Positions 36,561 to 46,123 of a DNA stretch of 64,000 bases are shown piece by piece. The notes beneath the pieces were generated by a model. It was not told where the DNA came from. It did no database searches and saw only the letters and a list, made by a program, of their open reading frames with translations. The translations under genes and the position numbers were made by a program. The stretch is taken from positions 186,001 to 250,000 of the forward strand of contig NZ_CANNDO010000004.1 of assembly GCF_947503385.1 (NCBI RefSeq), read 5' to 3'. Position 1 is the first letter of the stretch; each line of letters starts with the position of its first letter. Source of the DNA: an uncultured Tateyamaria sp. Its GTDB lineage: Bacteria > Pseudomonadota > Alphaproteobacteria > Rhodobacterales > Rhodobacteraceae.

Positions 36561-37571
36561 TCACGGGCCGCTGTTGCCCGTTCCAACAGCGCCTTGCGAC
36601 TGGCTGAGCGGTTTTTGCTTTTTCTTCGCGCCTCGCGGCTCACGTACCGGTGACACACTGCGACTGCGATCACCGGCGTGAATGCGCTTCACTCCGGGCG
36701 TCACGTCGCCCTTTTTGTTATATTGCATGAGGGTTTCGAGATACTCGGCGTCAAAGGCCTGACTGCCGACAGAATGGCGGCGCTTGTAGTTGGGGTTCAC
36801 ATGCCTCACCAGACCGTTCCGCTGATTTTTGGCCAAGTTTCGTTCTGCCTCGCCGGTGTCCAGGTAGGCCTGTGGCACTGCGCCGGGTGAAAAGGTGGAT
36901 GTCGGACGGGCAACGGCATTCAGTGTCGTTTCGATTGCCCGGGCCGTCATGGAGTGAATCACATTCTCCACCGTCCCACCGGCCTGAAACATGCTCTGGA
37001 TATGTTTCAGCGTTTCCTTGTCACGGAAGATGTGAAACGCAGCCATACTTTCCTGTTTGGGTCCGGACCGCTTGGTGGTGTGCTGGGTGACTTCGGGTTC
37101 TACCGGGTCCGGATCGCTTGGCTCCGGCAACTCTTTTTCACCAAAATAGGTTTCCTCGGAGCGCACTGTCATGGTCGACAGGCGGGCATTGGATACGACC
37201 TGCAGAAATGCCTTCAACTCCTGCCCCAGTTCATGCGCAGCCCCGACATGCAGGCTGCTGGATATCAGGACTTCCCAGTATCCGGTAAAAAGATGATACG
37301 TCATGCCCGTCGAAAACAGTTCGTCCTGCCCGGACTCTAGCCGTCGCCACGACCCTTCAAACCCCTTTTTGCCACGCGGACCACCCAACAGTCCAATGTG
37401 CCTGTCAGCAACCGGCTTGGCCTTGTTCTTTTCAGTGCCGGGGTTGTCAAACACACTGTCAGGATCGTTCGCGAATTCGGTCAGGCGCCTTCGGGCAAGG
37501 TCGGCACCCAGTTCATAGGCCGTGTTGTAGTAGGCATAGGGATCGCTGTCGGGCCGACCGGGATGCGGCAT
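36561..37571 (-). CDS. Hypothetical protein, 336 residues, no family recognised
   Basis: I do not recognise a family. N-terminal half is mixed helix with Tyr-rich runs (YAYYNTAYELGADLARRRL, TGMTYHLFTGYWEVL), no signal peptide or membrane helix. A charged linker (EPSDPDPVEPEVTQ) leads to a second helical part and a basic, Ser/Lys/Arg-rich tail with SRSVSPVREPRG and KKKQKP at the end. Base composition looks lower in GC and codon choice more even than the neighbours, so it may have been acquired recently. ATG at 37571 with AAGGGA upstream is preferred to the earlier frame start. The gene lies alone between convergent sdaA and a divergent transporter. Confidence 0.5.
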   Translation of the reverse strand: MPHPGRPDSDPYAYYNTAYELGADLARRRLTEFANDPDSVFDNPGTEKNKAKPVADRHIGLLGGPRGKKGFEGSWRRLESGQDELFSTGMTYHLFTGYWEVLISSSLHVGAAHELGQELKAFLQVVSNARLSTMTVRSEETYFGEKELPEPSDPDPVEPEVTQHTTKRSGPKQESMAAFHIFRDKETLKHIQSMFQAGGTVENVIHSMTARAIETTLNAVARPTSTFSPGAVPQAYLDTGEAERNLAKNQRNGLVRHVNPNYKRRHSVGSQAFDAEYLETLMQYNKKGDVTPGVKRIHAGDRSRSVSPVREPRGAKKKQKPLSQSQGAVGTGNSGP

Positions 37572-37766
37572 CAAATGTTCCCTTTTGAAAAAGCCGGTAT
37601 GCAAAACAATCCACACACCAGAGGTGCCGGGGAAATAATCCCGGTCACTACCTACGGTGGAATGGACGCCAGATGTTTGTCAAGCACAACCCGATGACGT
37701 CAGATAGCGTCAGTTCGCTCGCAATGGCCTGTTGTCAAACCCGCGATATCGGGTAGCGTGCGCCCC

Positions 37767-38684
37767 ATGTCCCAAGACCGGCCCCTGTTGGGCGTTATAC
37801 TCATGCTCGGCTTTTGCATCGTGGCTCCGATGGGGGACGCGGTGGCGAAACTGCTGGGGCAATCGGTGCCGCTGGGACAGCTTTTGTTCATCCGCTTTGC
37901 GGTACAGGCGCTGGTGCTGATCCCGCTTGTCTGGGCCACGCGGCGCATGTGGCGGATGCAGGGCCGCGTGCTGCGCCTGACCGTGCTGCGCACCGTTCTG
38001 CATATCTTTGGCATCGGGGCGATGTTCTCGGCCCTGCAATACCTGCCGCTTGCGGATGCGGTGGCCATCGCCTTTGTCATGCCGTTCCTGATGCTGCTGC
38101 TGGGCAAATTCGTGCTGGGCGAAGAGGTCGGCGCGCGCCGCCTTTGGGCCTGTGTTGTGGGGTTTGTCGGCACGCTCATGGTCGTTCAGCCCAGCTTTGT
38201 TGAGGTGGGCTGGCCCGCTCTTCTGCCGCTGGTTGTGGCCGTCAACTTCTCGGTTTTCATGCTTGTCACGCGCCAGATTGCCAAGGAAACGGACCCCGTC
38301 GGTCTACAGGCGGTCAGCGGTGTCATGGCGGTGGTGATCATGGGACCGCTCCTGCTGCTCACGCAGTCGAGCGGCATCTTTGCCCTGACGCTCAAGACGC
38401 CGACCGGTCTGGAATGGAGCCTGCTGCTCGCCATTGGGTTGCTGGGCACGCTGGCGCATCTGCTGATGACGTGGTCGCTGCGCTATGCGCCCTCGGCCAC
38501 GCTCGCACCGATGCAGTACCTCGAAATCCCGGTGGCGACGATCATTGGGTTGATCGTTTTTTCCGACTTTCCCAATGGCTTGGCGTTGGCCGGTATTCTC
38601 ATCACGATTGCGGCGGGTTTGTATATTGTCCTGCGCGAGCGGGCCATCGCCCGGATAGAGGCGCGGACACCAGCGCCTGTATAA
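37767..38684 (+). CDS. EamA/DMT-family transporter
   Basis: 305 residues, ten membrane helices as two five-helix EamA repeats. Visible: GFCIVAPMGDAVAKLLGQ at the start, LGEEVGARRLWACVVGFVGTL at the repeat junction and SATLAPMQYLEIPVATIIGL in the second half. DMT proteins export metabolites or take up solutes; the substrate is not clear. Its last 83 bases overlap the 3' end of the thiamine pyrophosphokinase gene on the other strand. Confidence 0.88.
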   Translation: MSQDRPLLGVILMLGFCIVAPMGDAVAKLLGQSVPLGQLLFIRFAVQALVLIPLVWATRRMWRMQGRVLRLTVLRTVLHIFGIGAMFSALQYLPLADAVAIAFVMPFLMLLLGKFVLGEEVGARRLWACVVGFVGTLMVVQPSFVEVGWPALLPLVVAVNFSVFMLVTRQIAKETDPVGLQAVSGVMAVVIMGPLLLLTQSSGIFALTLKTPTGLEWSLLLAIGLLGTLAHLLMTWSLRYAPSATLAPMQYLEIPVATIIGLIVFSDFPNGLALAGILITIAAGLYIVLRERAIARIEARTPAPV

Positions 38685-39321
38685 CGGCATCCAGCTGCGC
38701 CCGTGGCACCATCACCAGCATATGCGGCGCGTCCACCTCGATCCGGATCGGGCCAAGCGCCGCATTGGACGTGCCGATTTGCGTCAGCGGACCGAATTGC
38801 AGACCATCAATGGGCCACTTCAATCCTTGGGATGTGCCCTGCACCGGTCCCAGTGGGAACAGCGACACCACGTCCTCCGCTTGGGTCGGTAAGTTCAGCG
38901 TGCGGGGGCAGAGAAAGGTCAACTCAGTCTCGCCGATCAGGATGCAAGGCCGATCGGGGTACTTGGTCAAGACGTAGAGCACGGCGAGTTGGTGATCGAG
39001 CCGCGCGCCGGTGAACCCCACCGCCAAAACCAAGGGCGCGCTGATGTTGCGCAAAGCCTTGTCGAAATCCGTGCTGTTCTGTTCCGCGATGTGATGCAGC
39101 CGGTCGGGCGGCAACGCATGGCGCAATTTGCCCGGCAGACTGTCGAAATCACCGATCACAGCGGCCAGATCAATGCCCGCTTGCAGCGCAAGCGCCGCGC
39201 CCCCGTCTGCCGCGACGCAAGTCGGCGCACGCGCAACGGTGTCCAATACCATCGATGCCGACGCATTGCCGCCGCCTACGAGCGTAACGGGTTCATTTTT
39301 GTGAACAATGCTTGTGATCAT
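38602..39321 (-). CDS. thiN: Thiamine pyrophosphokinase
   Basis: 239 residues. Transfers pyrophosphate from ATP to thiamine to make thiamine diphosphate. Motifs: AADGGAALALQAGIDLAAVIGDFDSL (the DGGA and GDFDS active-site acids), STDFDKAL (TDxxKAL) and GFTGARLDHQLAVLYVL. The C-terminal 80 residues form the small beta domain. Start as ATG at 39321; the upstream ribosome site is weak. The 3' end overlaps the convergent transporter gene. Confidence 0.9.
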   Translation of the reverse strand: MITSIVHKNEPVTLVGGGNASASMVLDTVARAPTCVAADGGAALALQAGIDLAAVIGDFDSLPGKLRHALPPDRLHHIAEQNSTDFDKALRNISAPLVLAVGFTGARLDHQLAVLYVLTKYPDRPCILIGETELTFLCPRTLNLPTQAEDVVSLFPLGPVQGTSQGLKWPIDGLQFGPLTQIGTSNAALGPIRIEVDAPHMLVMVPRAQLDAVIQALVSAPLSGRWPARAGQYTNPPQS

Positions 39322-39459
39322 CCGGCTTTAATGCATTTTTGAGAAACAAATCACAATGTCGCCTCGAAATGATACCGTACCCGGCACAGATTCGGGCCGC
39401 TTTGGTCCGCAGTTCAGCTCTATAGAAATTGTCGAAAATCGGCAGAGGATGAGCATCCG

Positions 39460-41676
39460 ATGATGAGTAATAATAAAATTTTGACAGTATCCTACGGCAC
39501 ATTCTCGTGCACGTTGGAGGGATTTGACGACAGTTTTGGCACGATGAAGGCGATTGCGGAGTATTTTCGCGATCTGGCTGCCGATGACAGGTATTTCGGT
39601 GCCGAACCCCCGCAACCCGATGCCGAGATGTTGGCCCGTATTGCCGAACGTGAGATTTCCCGCCGCGTGGAAGCGCGCGAGCAGGAAGGCCGCATTGTCC
39701 TGAGCGCGGAGCCAGAGGCCGCCGCCCCCGCGGCGATCACCGTGGCCGATGTGGTTGCTGACGCGCCCGAGGTCGTCGCGCCCGAACCGCAAGAGGCAAA
39801 AACCGATCAGCCTGAACCTGCCGTGCAGGCTCAGACCGCGCCGGAGGTTGAAGACGTCATTGTCGACGCACCGGTCACGGATACCGAAGAGACGGTCGAA
39901 GATGCGGACACTGACGCCGCCTTTGACATGGATTCGCTCTCCGCAGCGCTGGATGCTTCGGACGAGGCGGACGCCACCGCAGAAGACGAGCCCACTGCCG
40001 CGCTCTCTGACGATGCCACCAACGACGACCTGCCCAAAGACGCAGTGACCGCGGATGCCACCGGCGACACGGACGACCTCGATGCGCTGATGGCCGATGT
40101 GGATACGGACGCGGACGAAACACCCGATGACAGCGCCGAAGCCTTCTTTGCCGACACCACTGCCGATGTGGCCGAAGGTGAAAACGAGGATGCCGCGCCC
40201 GCCATGATCGAAGCCGAAGAGGTGGTGGACACGCCAGAAGCGCCCGCCCCCGATAGCATCGCGGCCAAGCTGCAACGCATTCGCGCCGTCGTCAGCCAAA
40301 GCAAGGAAGACGGGCTAGATGATGACATGTTCGAAGACGAACATGCCGAAGCCTTTGCCGCGACTGACGAAACCGACATCGACATCCCCGAAGATTACCC
40401 AGCCGAAGCAGAGGTCGGGGAGACCCTTGCCGATGCCCGCGCAACCTTTGAGGCTGCTGCGGACGCGGATGATTCGGTCGAGGCCGTGACGGACGAAGAC
40501 GCGGATGACGAAATTTCCGACATCCTCGCACGGTATGATGCCGACACATCGGACGCAGCCGACGCGTTGGCCGAGGCTCCGCAGGACGTGATCGAAGAAG
40601 ATGACGCAGGCATCGACAGCCTTGCCGCCGATCTCGACATCGACACAGCGGACAGCGGCGCCGCCGAAAACCTCTTTGGCGCTGACATGGACGATGACAT
40701 CGACGACGAGATCGAGGATGAGGTCGCCGAGACGGATGCAACCGACACACCGTCACCGCGGCGCGCCCGCATCATCAAGGTCAAGCGCGCCGATATCGAC
40801 GCCGCCCTCGCCCAAGGTCATATCGAAGAGATTGAGGACGAAGAAGAGGCCACCGCCGTCTCGTCCCTGTCCGAAGAGGAAGAAGCCGAGTTGCAGGCCG
40901 AACTGGCTGCGGTTGCCGCCGAACTGCCTGAAACAGACGCCGATGATCTGAGCGATCTGCAACAGATGGACGATGCCTCGGCGGTCGGTTCCATGGCAGA
41001 GGACGCACAGGAGATGCCCGTGGCCGACGCGGATGTCTCTCGCCTGATGGCCGAAGCCGACAGCCAAATGGAAGAGCCCGAAGGCTCGCGTCGCCGCAAC
41101 GCGTTCCAGCACCTCAAGGCCGCTGTCATGGCGAAAAAGGCGGATGCTGGGATCGGCGACGACACCATCAAGGACGAAGGCGCGTTCCGTTCCGATCTGG
41201 CCTCCGTCGTGGTGCCGCGCCGTCCCGCGGCCTCCGGCACACGCGACGCCCGCCCCGCAGCAGAGCGGCCTGCCCCTCTGAAGCTCGTGGCCGAGCAGCG
41301 CGTCGACCTAGAAGGTGCGGCCCCAAGCGGCCCGGTGCGCCCGCGCCGCATCGCCCAAGCCGAAGAACCCGCCGCGATCGACACTGCCGATGGCAGCTTT
41401 GCCGACTATGCCGCCGACATGGGCGCGCACAGCCTGCCCGATCTGCTCGAAGCTGCGGCAAGCTATCTCAGCTTTGTCGAAGGGCACGACCAGTTCTCGC
41501 GCCCGCAGCTGATGACCAAGGTGCGTCAGGTAGAGAAAGAGGACTTCAGCCGCGAAGACGGGCTGCGCTCTTTTGGCCAGCTTCTGCGCGCGGGCAAGAT
41601 CGAAAAGCGCAAGGGTGGTCGGTTCACCGTCACCAGCGACATCGGTTACCGCCCGGACGAACGCGCCGCAGGCTGA
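39460..41676 (+). CDS. Very acidic, Asp/Glu/Ala-rich protein with conserved ends
   Basis: 738 residues. Residues 1-75 look folded and conserved-like (KILTVSYGTFSCTLEGFDDS, MKAIAEYFRDLAADDRYFG); residues ~75-600 are low-complexity and strongly negative with DD, DE and AE runs; residues ~640-735 are a second folded part (LPDLLEAAASYLSFVEGHDQF, MTKVRQVEKEDFSREDGLRSF, GRFTVTSDIGYRPDE). No signal peptide or membrane helix. It may be a cytoplasmic scaffold or a charge spring between two binding modules. The N-terminal part resembles conserved Rhodobacterales proteins of unknown role. Preceded by a 138-bp AT-rich divergent region and followed by a terminator at 41699. Confidence 0.7.
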   Translation: MMSNNKILTVSYGTFSCTLEGFDDSFGTMKAIAEYFRDLAADDRYFGAEPPQPDAEMLARIAEREISRRVEAREQEGRIVLSAEPEAAAPAAITVADVVADAPEVVAPEPQEAKTDQPEPAVQAQTAPEVEDVIVDAPVTDTEETVEDADTDAAFDMDSLSAALDASDEADATAEDEPTAALSDDATNDDLPKDAVTADATGDTDDLDALMADVDTDADETPDDSAEAFFADTTADVAEGENEDAAPAMIEAEEVVDTPEAPAPDSIAAKLQRIRAVVSQSKEDGLDDDMFEDEHAEAFAATDETDIDIPEDYPAEAEVGETLADARATFEAAADADDSVEAVTDEDADDEISDILARYDADTSDAADALAEAPQDVIEEDDAGIDSLAADLDIDTADSGAAENLFGADMDDDIDDEIEDEVAETDATDTPSPRRARIIKVKRADIDAALAQGHIEEIEDEEEATAVSSLSEEEEAELQAELAAVAAELPETDADDLSDLQQMDDASAVGSMAEDAQEMPVADADVSRLMAEADSQMEEPEGSRRRNAFQHLKAAVMAKKADAGIGDDTIKDEGAFRSDLASVVVPRRPAASGTRDARPAAERPAPLKLVAEQRVDLEGAAPSGPVRPRRIAQAEEPAAIDTADGSFADYAADMGAHSLPDLLEAAASYLSFVEGHDQFSRPQLMTKVRQVEKEDFSREDGLRSFGQLLRAGKIEKRKGGRFTVTSDIGYRPDERAAG

Positions 41677-41698
41677 ACCACGATCCGCACATGGAACA

Positions 41699-41728
41699 GG
41701 GCGGTGCATTCCGGTGCGCCGCCCTTTT
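41699..41728 (+). terminator. Rho-independent terminator
   Basis: GGGCGGTGC (41699-41707), eight-base loop, GCGCCGCCC (41716-41724), then TTTT. It starts 22 bp after the acidic protein stop. Confidence 0.8.
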
Positions 41729-41748
41729 GCGTTCCGGACCAGCCCCGG

Positions 41749-41964
41749 TCACGCATCCGGATCAGGCTGCCCAATTCCCTTGAAAATGAACTTGAGCGGG
41801 ATCGCCCAGATCACGCCAAGACCCACGTATATGGCGAGTTCCAGCAGGATCGACGGACGCTCGAACAGCGCAACAAGGCTCACTGCCGCCATGATGTAGA
41901 GCGGCAGCCCAACAATCAGGATGAGCAGTGCTAGCCGCTTGCGGGTCTTGTAACGCAACGCCAT
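41749..41964 (-). CDS. DUF2842 membrane protein
   Basis: 71 residues, two helices (LALLILIVGLPLYIMAAVSLVAL and LLELAIYVGLGVIWAIPLKFIF) with the family end KFIFKGIGQPDP. A small alphaproteobacterial membrane protein of unknown role. It follows purA by 11 bp on the same strand. Confidence 0.8.
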   Translation of the reverse strand: MALRYKTRKRLALLILIVGLPLYIMAAVSLVALFERPSILLELAIYVGLGVIWAIPLKFIFKGIGQPDPDA

Positions 41965-41975
41965 TGGCGCGCTCC

Positions 41976-43268
41976 TCAGTCAGCAAAGGGATCGCGGACC
42001 AGGATTGTGTCTTCCCGCTCCGGCGAGGTGGAAAGTAGCGCGACCGGACAGTCGATCAACTCCTCAACCCGCCGTACATATTTGATCGCATTGGCCGGCA
42101 AGTCGGCCCAGCTGCGCGCCCCTTCGGTGGATTCGCTCCACCCCGGCATCTCTTCGTAGATCGGTGTGCAACGCGCCTGCTGATCGGCCGCGGTGGGTAG
42201 GTAATCCATCCGCACCCCGTCCAGCATGTAGCCCACACAAATCTTCAGCGTCTCGAACCCGTCAAGCACATCCAGCTTGGTCAGCGAAATGCCGTTCACG
42301 CCAGAGGTCGCACAGGTCTGCCGCACAAGGCAGGCATCAAACCACCCACAGCGCCGCTTGCGCCCGGTTGTGGTGCCAAATTCATGCCCACGCTCCCCCA
42401 GCCGCTGCCCGTCCGCATCCTCAAGCTCGGTCGGAAACGGCCCCTCGCCCACACGGGTGGTATACGCCTTTACGATGCCCAGCACAAAATCGATGCTGCC
42501 GGGGCCCATGCCAACCCCGGTCGCGGCCTGCCCCGCAATCACATTCGACGAGGTGACAAACGGATAGGTGCCAAAATCAATGTCCAGCAGCGCCCCTTGC
42601 GCCCCTTCGAACAGGATGCGCTTGCCCGCCTTGCGCGCCTCATTCATCACCTTCCAGACCGGCGCGGCATAGTCCAGAATGGCAGGAGCAACCTCCGCCA
42701 GCTTGGCGATCAGCGCATCACGGTCAACCGGCTCCAGCCCAAGACCCCGCCGCAACGCATCGTGATGCACCAACGCCCGGTCCACCCGCAACTCCAGCGT
42801 CGCCTGATCGGCAAGGTCCGCCACGCGCACGACGCGCCGCCCGACCTTGTCCTCGTAGCACGGCCCGATGCCCCGGCCTGTCGTCCCGATCTTGGCGACA
42901 GAATTTTGCGCCTCGCGCGCCCGGTCCAACTCGCCATGGATGGGCAGGATGAGCGGGGTGTTCTCGGCAACCATCAACGTTTCGGGTGTGATCTCCACAC
43001 CTTGCGCGCGCAATGTCTCGATCTCCGACACCAGATGCCACGGGTCCAGCACGACACCATTGCCGATCACGCTCAGCTTGCCGCCCCGCACCACACCCGA
43101 AGGCAGCGCGTGCAGCTTGTAGACCTCGCCATCGATGACCAGCGTGTGACCCGCGTTGTGGCCGCCCTGAAACCGGGCGATCACATCGGCCCGCTCGCTC
43201 AGCCAATCGACAATCTTGCCCTTGCCTTCGTCGCCCCACTGCGCGCCGACAACCACTACGTTGGCCAT
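41976..43268 (-). CDS. purA: Adenylosuccinate synthetase
   Basis: 430 residues. GTP-dependent first step from IMP to AMP. Motifs: the N-terminal [38 protein letters not shown] region and [14 protein letters not shown] (GTP/IMP loops). The start at 43268 is taken; the open frame continues 78 codons further without family match. A roughly 33-bp repeat copy lies 70 bp ahead of the start. Confidence 0.97.
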   Translation of the reverse strand: MANVVVVGAQWGDEGKGKIVDWLSERADVIARFQGGHNAGHTLVIDGEVYKLHALPSGVVRGGKLSVIGNGVVLDPWHLVSEIETLRAQGVEITPETLMVAENTPLILPIHGELDRAREAQNSVAKIGTTGRGIGPCYEDKVGRRVVRVADLADQATLELRVDRALVHHDALRRGLGLEPVDRDALIAKLAEVAPAILDYAAPVWKVMNEARKAGKRILFEGAQGALLDIDFGTYPFVTSSNVIAGQAATGVGMGPGSIDFVLGIVKAYTTRVGEGPFPTELEDADGQRLGERGHEFGTTTGRKRRCGWFDACLVRQTCATSGVNGISLTKLDVLDGFETLKICVGYMLDGVRMDYLPTAADQQARCTPIYEEMPGWSESTEGARSWADLPANAIKYVRRVEELIDCPVALLSTSPEREDTILVRDPFAD

Positions 43269-43337
43269 GCTTGAGCCCTTTCGATGCAAACCCGCGCCGG
43301 TATAGCGGCACGGTGCTGGGACGCAAACCGATACTTC

Positions 43338-43370
43338 GTTTCTTCTGACCAAAAATACCACCCCCGGAGG
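43338..43370 (-). repeat. 33-bp interspersed repeat, copy 1
   Basis: On the minus strand this reads CCTCCGG then GGGTGGTATTTTTGGTCAG and AAGAAAC; it matches 31 of 33 bases of the stretch at 62774-62806. Both copies lie just upstream of, and in the same orientation as, a gene (purA here). Confidence 0.7.
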
Positions 43371-43441
43371 GTCCGGCGCTTGAACCATGCGCCGCGCTCC
43401 GCCATGACACGCCCCAAACGATCCAAACGGAGCCACGACAT

Positions 43442-43837
43442 ATGGGCTTTTTCCTGCGCTGGGTGTGCGCCCTTGGCCTTCTGGCCGCAACCTACAATCC
43501 AACCCAATACAACTATGTGGTCTGGGTCTCCGAATATGGCGGCGCGAACCTGTCTATCGCCGTGCTGATCGGGCTGCTGCTGATCGTGGGCTACATCATC
43601 TATCTGCGCGCCACGCTGCGCTCCATCGGAGCGTTCGGCATGGCGCTGGTACTGGCTCTGGTCGGCGCAATCCTCTGGGTGCTCTACGATGTGGGCCTGC
43701 TGTCGCTGGAAAACCGCAACCTCAACACGTGGATCGGCCTTGTTGCGCTGTCGCTTGTCCTCGGCATTGGCCTCAGCTGGAGCCTTGTGCGCCGTCGCCT
43801 CTCCGGTCAGGCGGACGTGGATGATATCGACGAATAA
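43442..43837 (+). CDS. Small membrane protein (DUF6524-like)
   Basis: 131 residues, four membrane helices; begins [21 protein letters not shown] with [22 protein letters not shown] and [20 protein letters not shown] following. This pattern is that of DUF6524 proteins, to my recall. Function unknown. It is divergent from purA. Confidence 0.65.
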   Translation: MGFFLRWVCALGLLAATYNPTQYNYVVWVSEYGGANLSIAVLIGLLLIVGYIIYLRATLRSIGAFGMALVLALVGAILWVLYDVGLLSLENRNLNTWIGLVALSLVLGIGLSWSLVRRRLSGQADVDDIDE

Positions 43838-43855
43838 GGGACGGTGGGCGGGGCG

Positions 43856-43874
43856 TCTTTGGCAAGGCCAAAGA
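43856..43874. terminator. Hairpin between convergent genes
   Basis: TCTTTGGC-AAG-GCCAAAGA, eight pairs with a three-base loop and no T-run, between the ends of the DUF6524-like gene and the nitrile hydratase activator gene. It may act as a weak terminator. Confidence 0.3.
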
Positions 43875-43888
43875 GCGTCCGACCATCG

Positions 43889-44197
43889 TCACTCCAGCGT
43901 CACAGGCGCTCCGTGGGGCGTGTGCAGATAAGCGGCCCGCCACGCCTCCGTCAGCCGCGCCGTCTCCGCCGCGTCTGCGGTGCCAAGCTCGACCAGAATC
44001 GCCTCCAGCGTCTCCAGCCACGCGGCAAAATAATCGTCCCCACCGTTCAGCGCGGTATCCGCACCGTGCCTGCGCAACGTGGCCCCAAACCGCTCCGCCC
44101 AGTCGGGCCACGCGAAATGCCCCGCTTCGTTCAAATGGACGGTCAACGCAAAAAGCTGCGCGTGCCACGGTGCCTCGAATACCGGGTCCGGCGTCAT
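43889..44197 (-). CDS. Nitrile hydratase accessory/activator protein
   Basis: 102 residues. Resembles the N-terminal part of the beta chain and the P14K/NhlE type activators that load cobalt and oxidise the active-site cysteines (FEAPWHAQLFALTVHLNEAGHFAWPDWAERFGA). It overlaps the beta chain gene by four bases, so the order is alpha, beta, activator on the minus strand, as in Co-type operons. Confidence 0.85.
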   Translation of the reverse strand: MTPDPVFEAPWHAQLFALTVHLNEAGHFAWPDWAERFGATLRRHGADTALNGGDDYFAAWLETLEAILVELGTADAAETARLTEAWRAAYLHTPHGAPVTLE

Positions 44198-44868
44198 GCG
44201 CGGCTCAGATAGCTCTGCCAGAGGTCGGCCACGACCTCGTCGCCGGGATGTTCGGGATGCGCCCAAAGGCTCTCTGCCTTGAACGCCACCGCATAAAGCG
44301 GCTCCGGGTCCTCGCCAAAGCCATGTGCGTTGCTGTCCGGCAGCACATGTGCCCCGTGGCATCGCACCACCACTCCTGTCGCCCCGGCCAGATACCCGGG
44401 CAGCCGGGTGTGGCCCCCGGCGACGGCCGCGTTCTCTGCCGGTTTGCGCGCCACAACCGCATCGCCGGGCGCAAATGTGGCCACCGGCCCACCGACCCGC
44501 GTCGCGGGTCCGCCGCGTGCCAGAACACCGGCCACATCCGCGGCCTCCAGCCGTTTGTCCGCCAAAGGTGACACACCATCAGCAACGCCGCTTACCAGCT
44601 CGGCCCGTGTCACGGCACCGGTTTCCACCAGCAGATCAGCCAGTGCAGCAAGCCATTTCTCATAGTAACTGAACCGCGCGTAATCCGTGGGCGCGAGCCC
44701 TTCGCGCCGATGCCGCGACAGGTCGATGCTCCACAATCCCAACGCACCACAGGCAAGCGTCACCGCCAGCGCGCGGGGATGCCAATCGGCATGGAATTTC
44801 ACCCCTTCCGGCTCAGGCGTCACCGGCCCGTCACCGAACCGCCCCCCCATGTCGTGCACCCGGCTCAT
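44194..44868 (-). CDS. nthB: Nitrile hydratase beta subunit
   Basis: 224 residues. Starts with the family motif ([16 protein letters not shown]) and ends with the SH3-like domain that contacts the active site ([36 protein letters not shown]). It forms the alpha-beta enzyme that hydrates nitriles to amides. ATG at 44868 overlaps the alpha-chain stop by four bases (ATGA). Confidence 0.93.
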   Translation of the reverse strand: MSRVHDMGGRFGDGPVTPEPEGVKFHADWHPRALAVTLACGALGLWSIDLSRHRREGLAPTDYARFSYYEKWLAALADLLVETGAVTRAELVSGVADGVSPLADKRLEAADVAGVLARGGPATRVGGPVATFAPGDAVVARKPAENAAVAGGHTRLPGYLAGATGVVVRCHGAHVLPDSNAHGFGEDPEPLYAVAFKAESLWAHPEHPGDEVVADLWQSYLSRA

Positions 44869-45473
44869 GGTGCAACCGCCAGACCGCAGCCGATCATCGA
44901 ATCGCGGGTAACCAGCGCCTGCAATGCCACTGCGTTCAGAGCCTCGGTGCCCGCAGGCCGCGCCGGCAACACAAGATACCGCACTTCCGCCGTGGAATCC
45001 CACACCCGCACTGCCGTTTCATCCGGCAAACTCACCCCGAACTCTGCCAGCACCTTGCGCGGCTCCCGCACGGCCCGCGCCCGGTAGGCGTCGGATTTGT
45101 ACCAGCCCGGCGGAATCCCAAGCAGCGGCCACGGGTAGCACGAGCACAATGTGCACACGACCATGTTGTGCACCGCATCCGTATTCTCGACCACAACCAT
45201 GTGTTCGCCCTGCCGCCCATAATAGCCCAATTCGGCCAGCACAGGGTCCGCATCGTCCAGCAATGCCGCCTTAAAGGCCGGATCGCTCCATGCCCGCGCC
45301 ACGACATGCGCCCCGTTCTTCGGTCCGATGCGGTTTTCGTAGGTGTCGATGATCTCGTCCAGCGCCGCCGGATCGATCAGCCCCTTTTGGGTCAACAACG
45401 TCTCCAACGCCTTGACGCGCAAGGCGGGTTCGGGCGGCAAAACACTGTGCGGGTGGTCGTGATCATGTGGCAT
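44865..45473 (-). CDS. nthA: Nitrile hydratase alpha subunit (cobalt type)
   Basis: 202 residues. The metal site is [12 protein letters not shown] (C107, C110, C112); the Thr between the first cysteines marks the cobalt type (iron type has Ser). The cysteines are oxidised to sulfinic and sulfenic acids after loading. His-rich start [10 protein letters not shown]. The ATG at 45473 is chosen over an upstream frame start without match. It is divergent from secG (113 bp). Confidence 0.94.
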   Translation of the reverse strand: MPHDHDHPHSVLPPEPALRVKALETLLTQKGLIDPAALDEIIDTYENRIGPKNGAHVVARAWSDPAFKAALLDDADPVLAELGYYGRQGEHMVVVENTDAVHNMVVCTLCSCYPWPLLGIPPGWYKSDAYRARAVREPRKVLAEFGVSLPDETAVRVWDSTAEVRYLVLPARPAGTEALNAVALQALVTRDSMIGCGLAVAP

Positions 45474-45586
45474 GGTGTCAACCTGATCATAGCGGGCGGC
45501 AATGTCCAGCACGCAGCACCCTTGCCCCCTCTGGCAAACTTGCATAGATACCGCGCATCGCGCAGCAAAGGTGCCCAAAAGCCTCC

Positions 45587-45949
45587 ATGGAAAACGTCGT
45601 TCTGATCATCCATCTGATCCTCGCCCTCGGCCTTGTCGCCGTGGTTCTGATGCAACGTTCCGAAGGGGGCGGCTTGGGCATGGGTGGCGGCGGCGGCGCC
45701 ACGACCGGTCGCGCGGCGGCCACAGCCATGGGCAAGGTGACGTGGATCCTCGCCATCGCGTTTATCATCACGTCGATCACGCTGACGATCCTAGCGGCAC
45801 GCAATGCTTCGGGCACGTCGGTCATTGACCAGTTGGGCATCACGCCACCTGCGCAAAACACACCGGCGGACGATCTGGTCCCTCCCGGCGAAGACCTGCT
45901 GCCGCCCGCTTCCGACGACAGCGGCCCTCTGGTGCCCTCCGCCGACTGA
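45587..45949 (+). CDS. secG: Preprotein translocase subunit SecG
   Basis: 120 residues: two membrane helices ([20 protein letters not shown] and [17 protein letters not shown]) with the classic QRSEGGGLG loop between. The C-terminal tail is acidic and proline-rich ([17 protein letters not shown]). SecG aids SecYE protein export. The next gene is pyrG, 174 bp away. Confidence 0.95.
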   Translation: MENVVLIIHLILALGLVAVVLMQRSEGGGLGMGGGGGATTGRAAATAMGKVTWILAIAFIITSITLTILAARNASGTSVIDQLGITPPAQNTPADDLVPPGEDLLPPASDDSGPLVPSAD

Positions 45950-45992
45950 CCCCACGTCACACGTCCAAAATCTTGAGGTTGGCCAAATTGCT

Positions 45993-46044
45993 GCAACATC
46001 ATGTTGCGGCAACCTTGCCCCTCTGAACCGAATCCTGTTACACT
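45993..46044 (+). promoter_or_regulatory. Putative pyrG promoter with upstream palindrome
   Basis: A perfect inverted repeat GCAACAT-C-ATGTTGC (45993-46007) is followed by TTGCCC (46015-46020) and, after 18 bases, TACACT (46039-46044). The palindrome lies just upstream of the -35 and could bind a regulator. Evidence is sequence only. Confidence 0.4.
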
Positions 46045-46123
46045 GAGGTCCCGTGGGGTGCGCAACATTTGCACCGCCACTGCGGGCTTCTTGCCACGCA
46101 TCGACCACGGGAGAGCACTGAAA

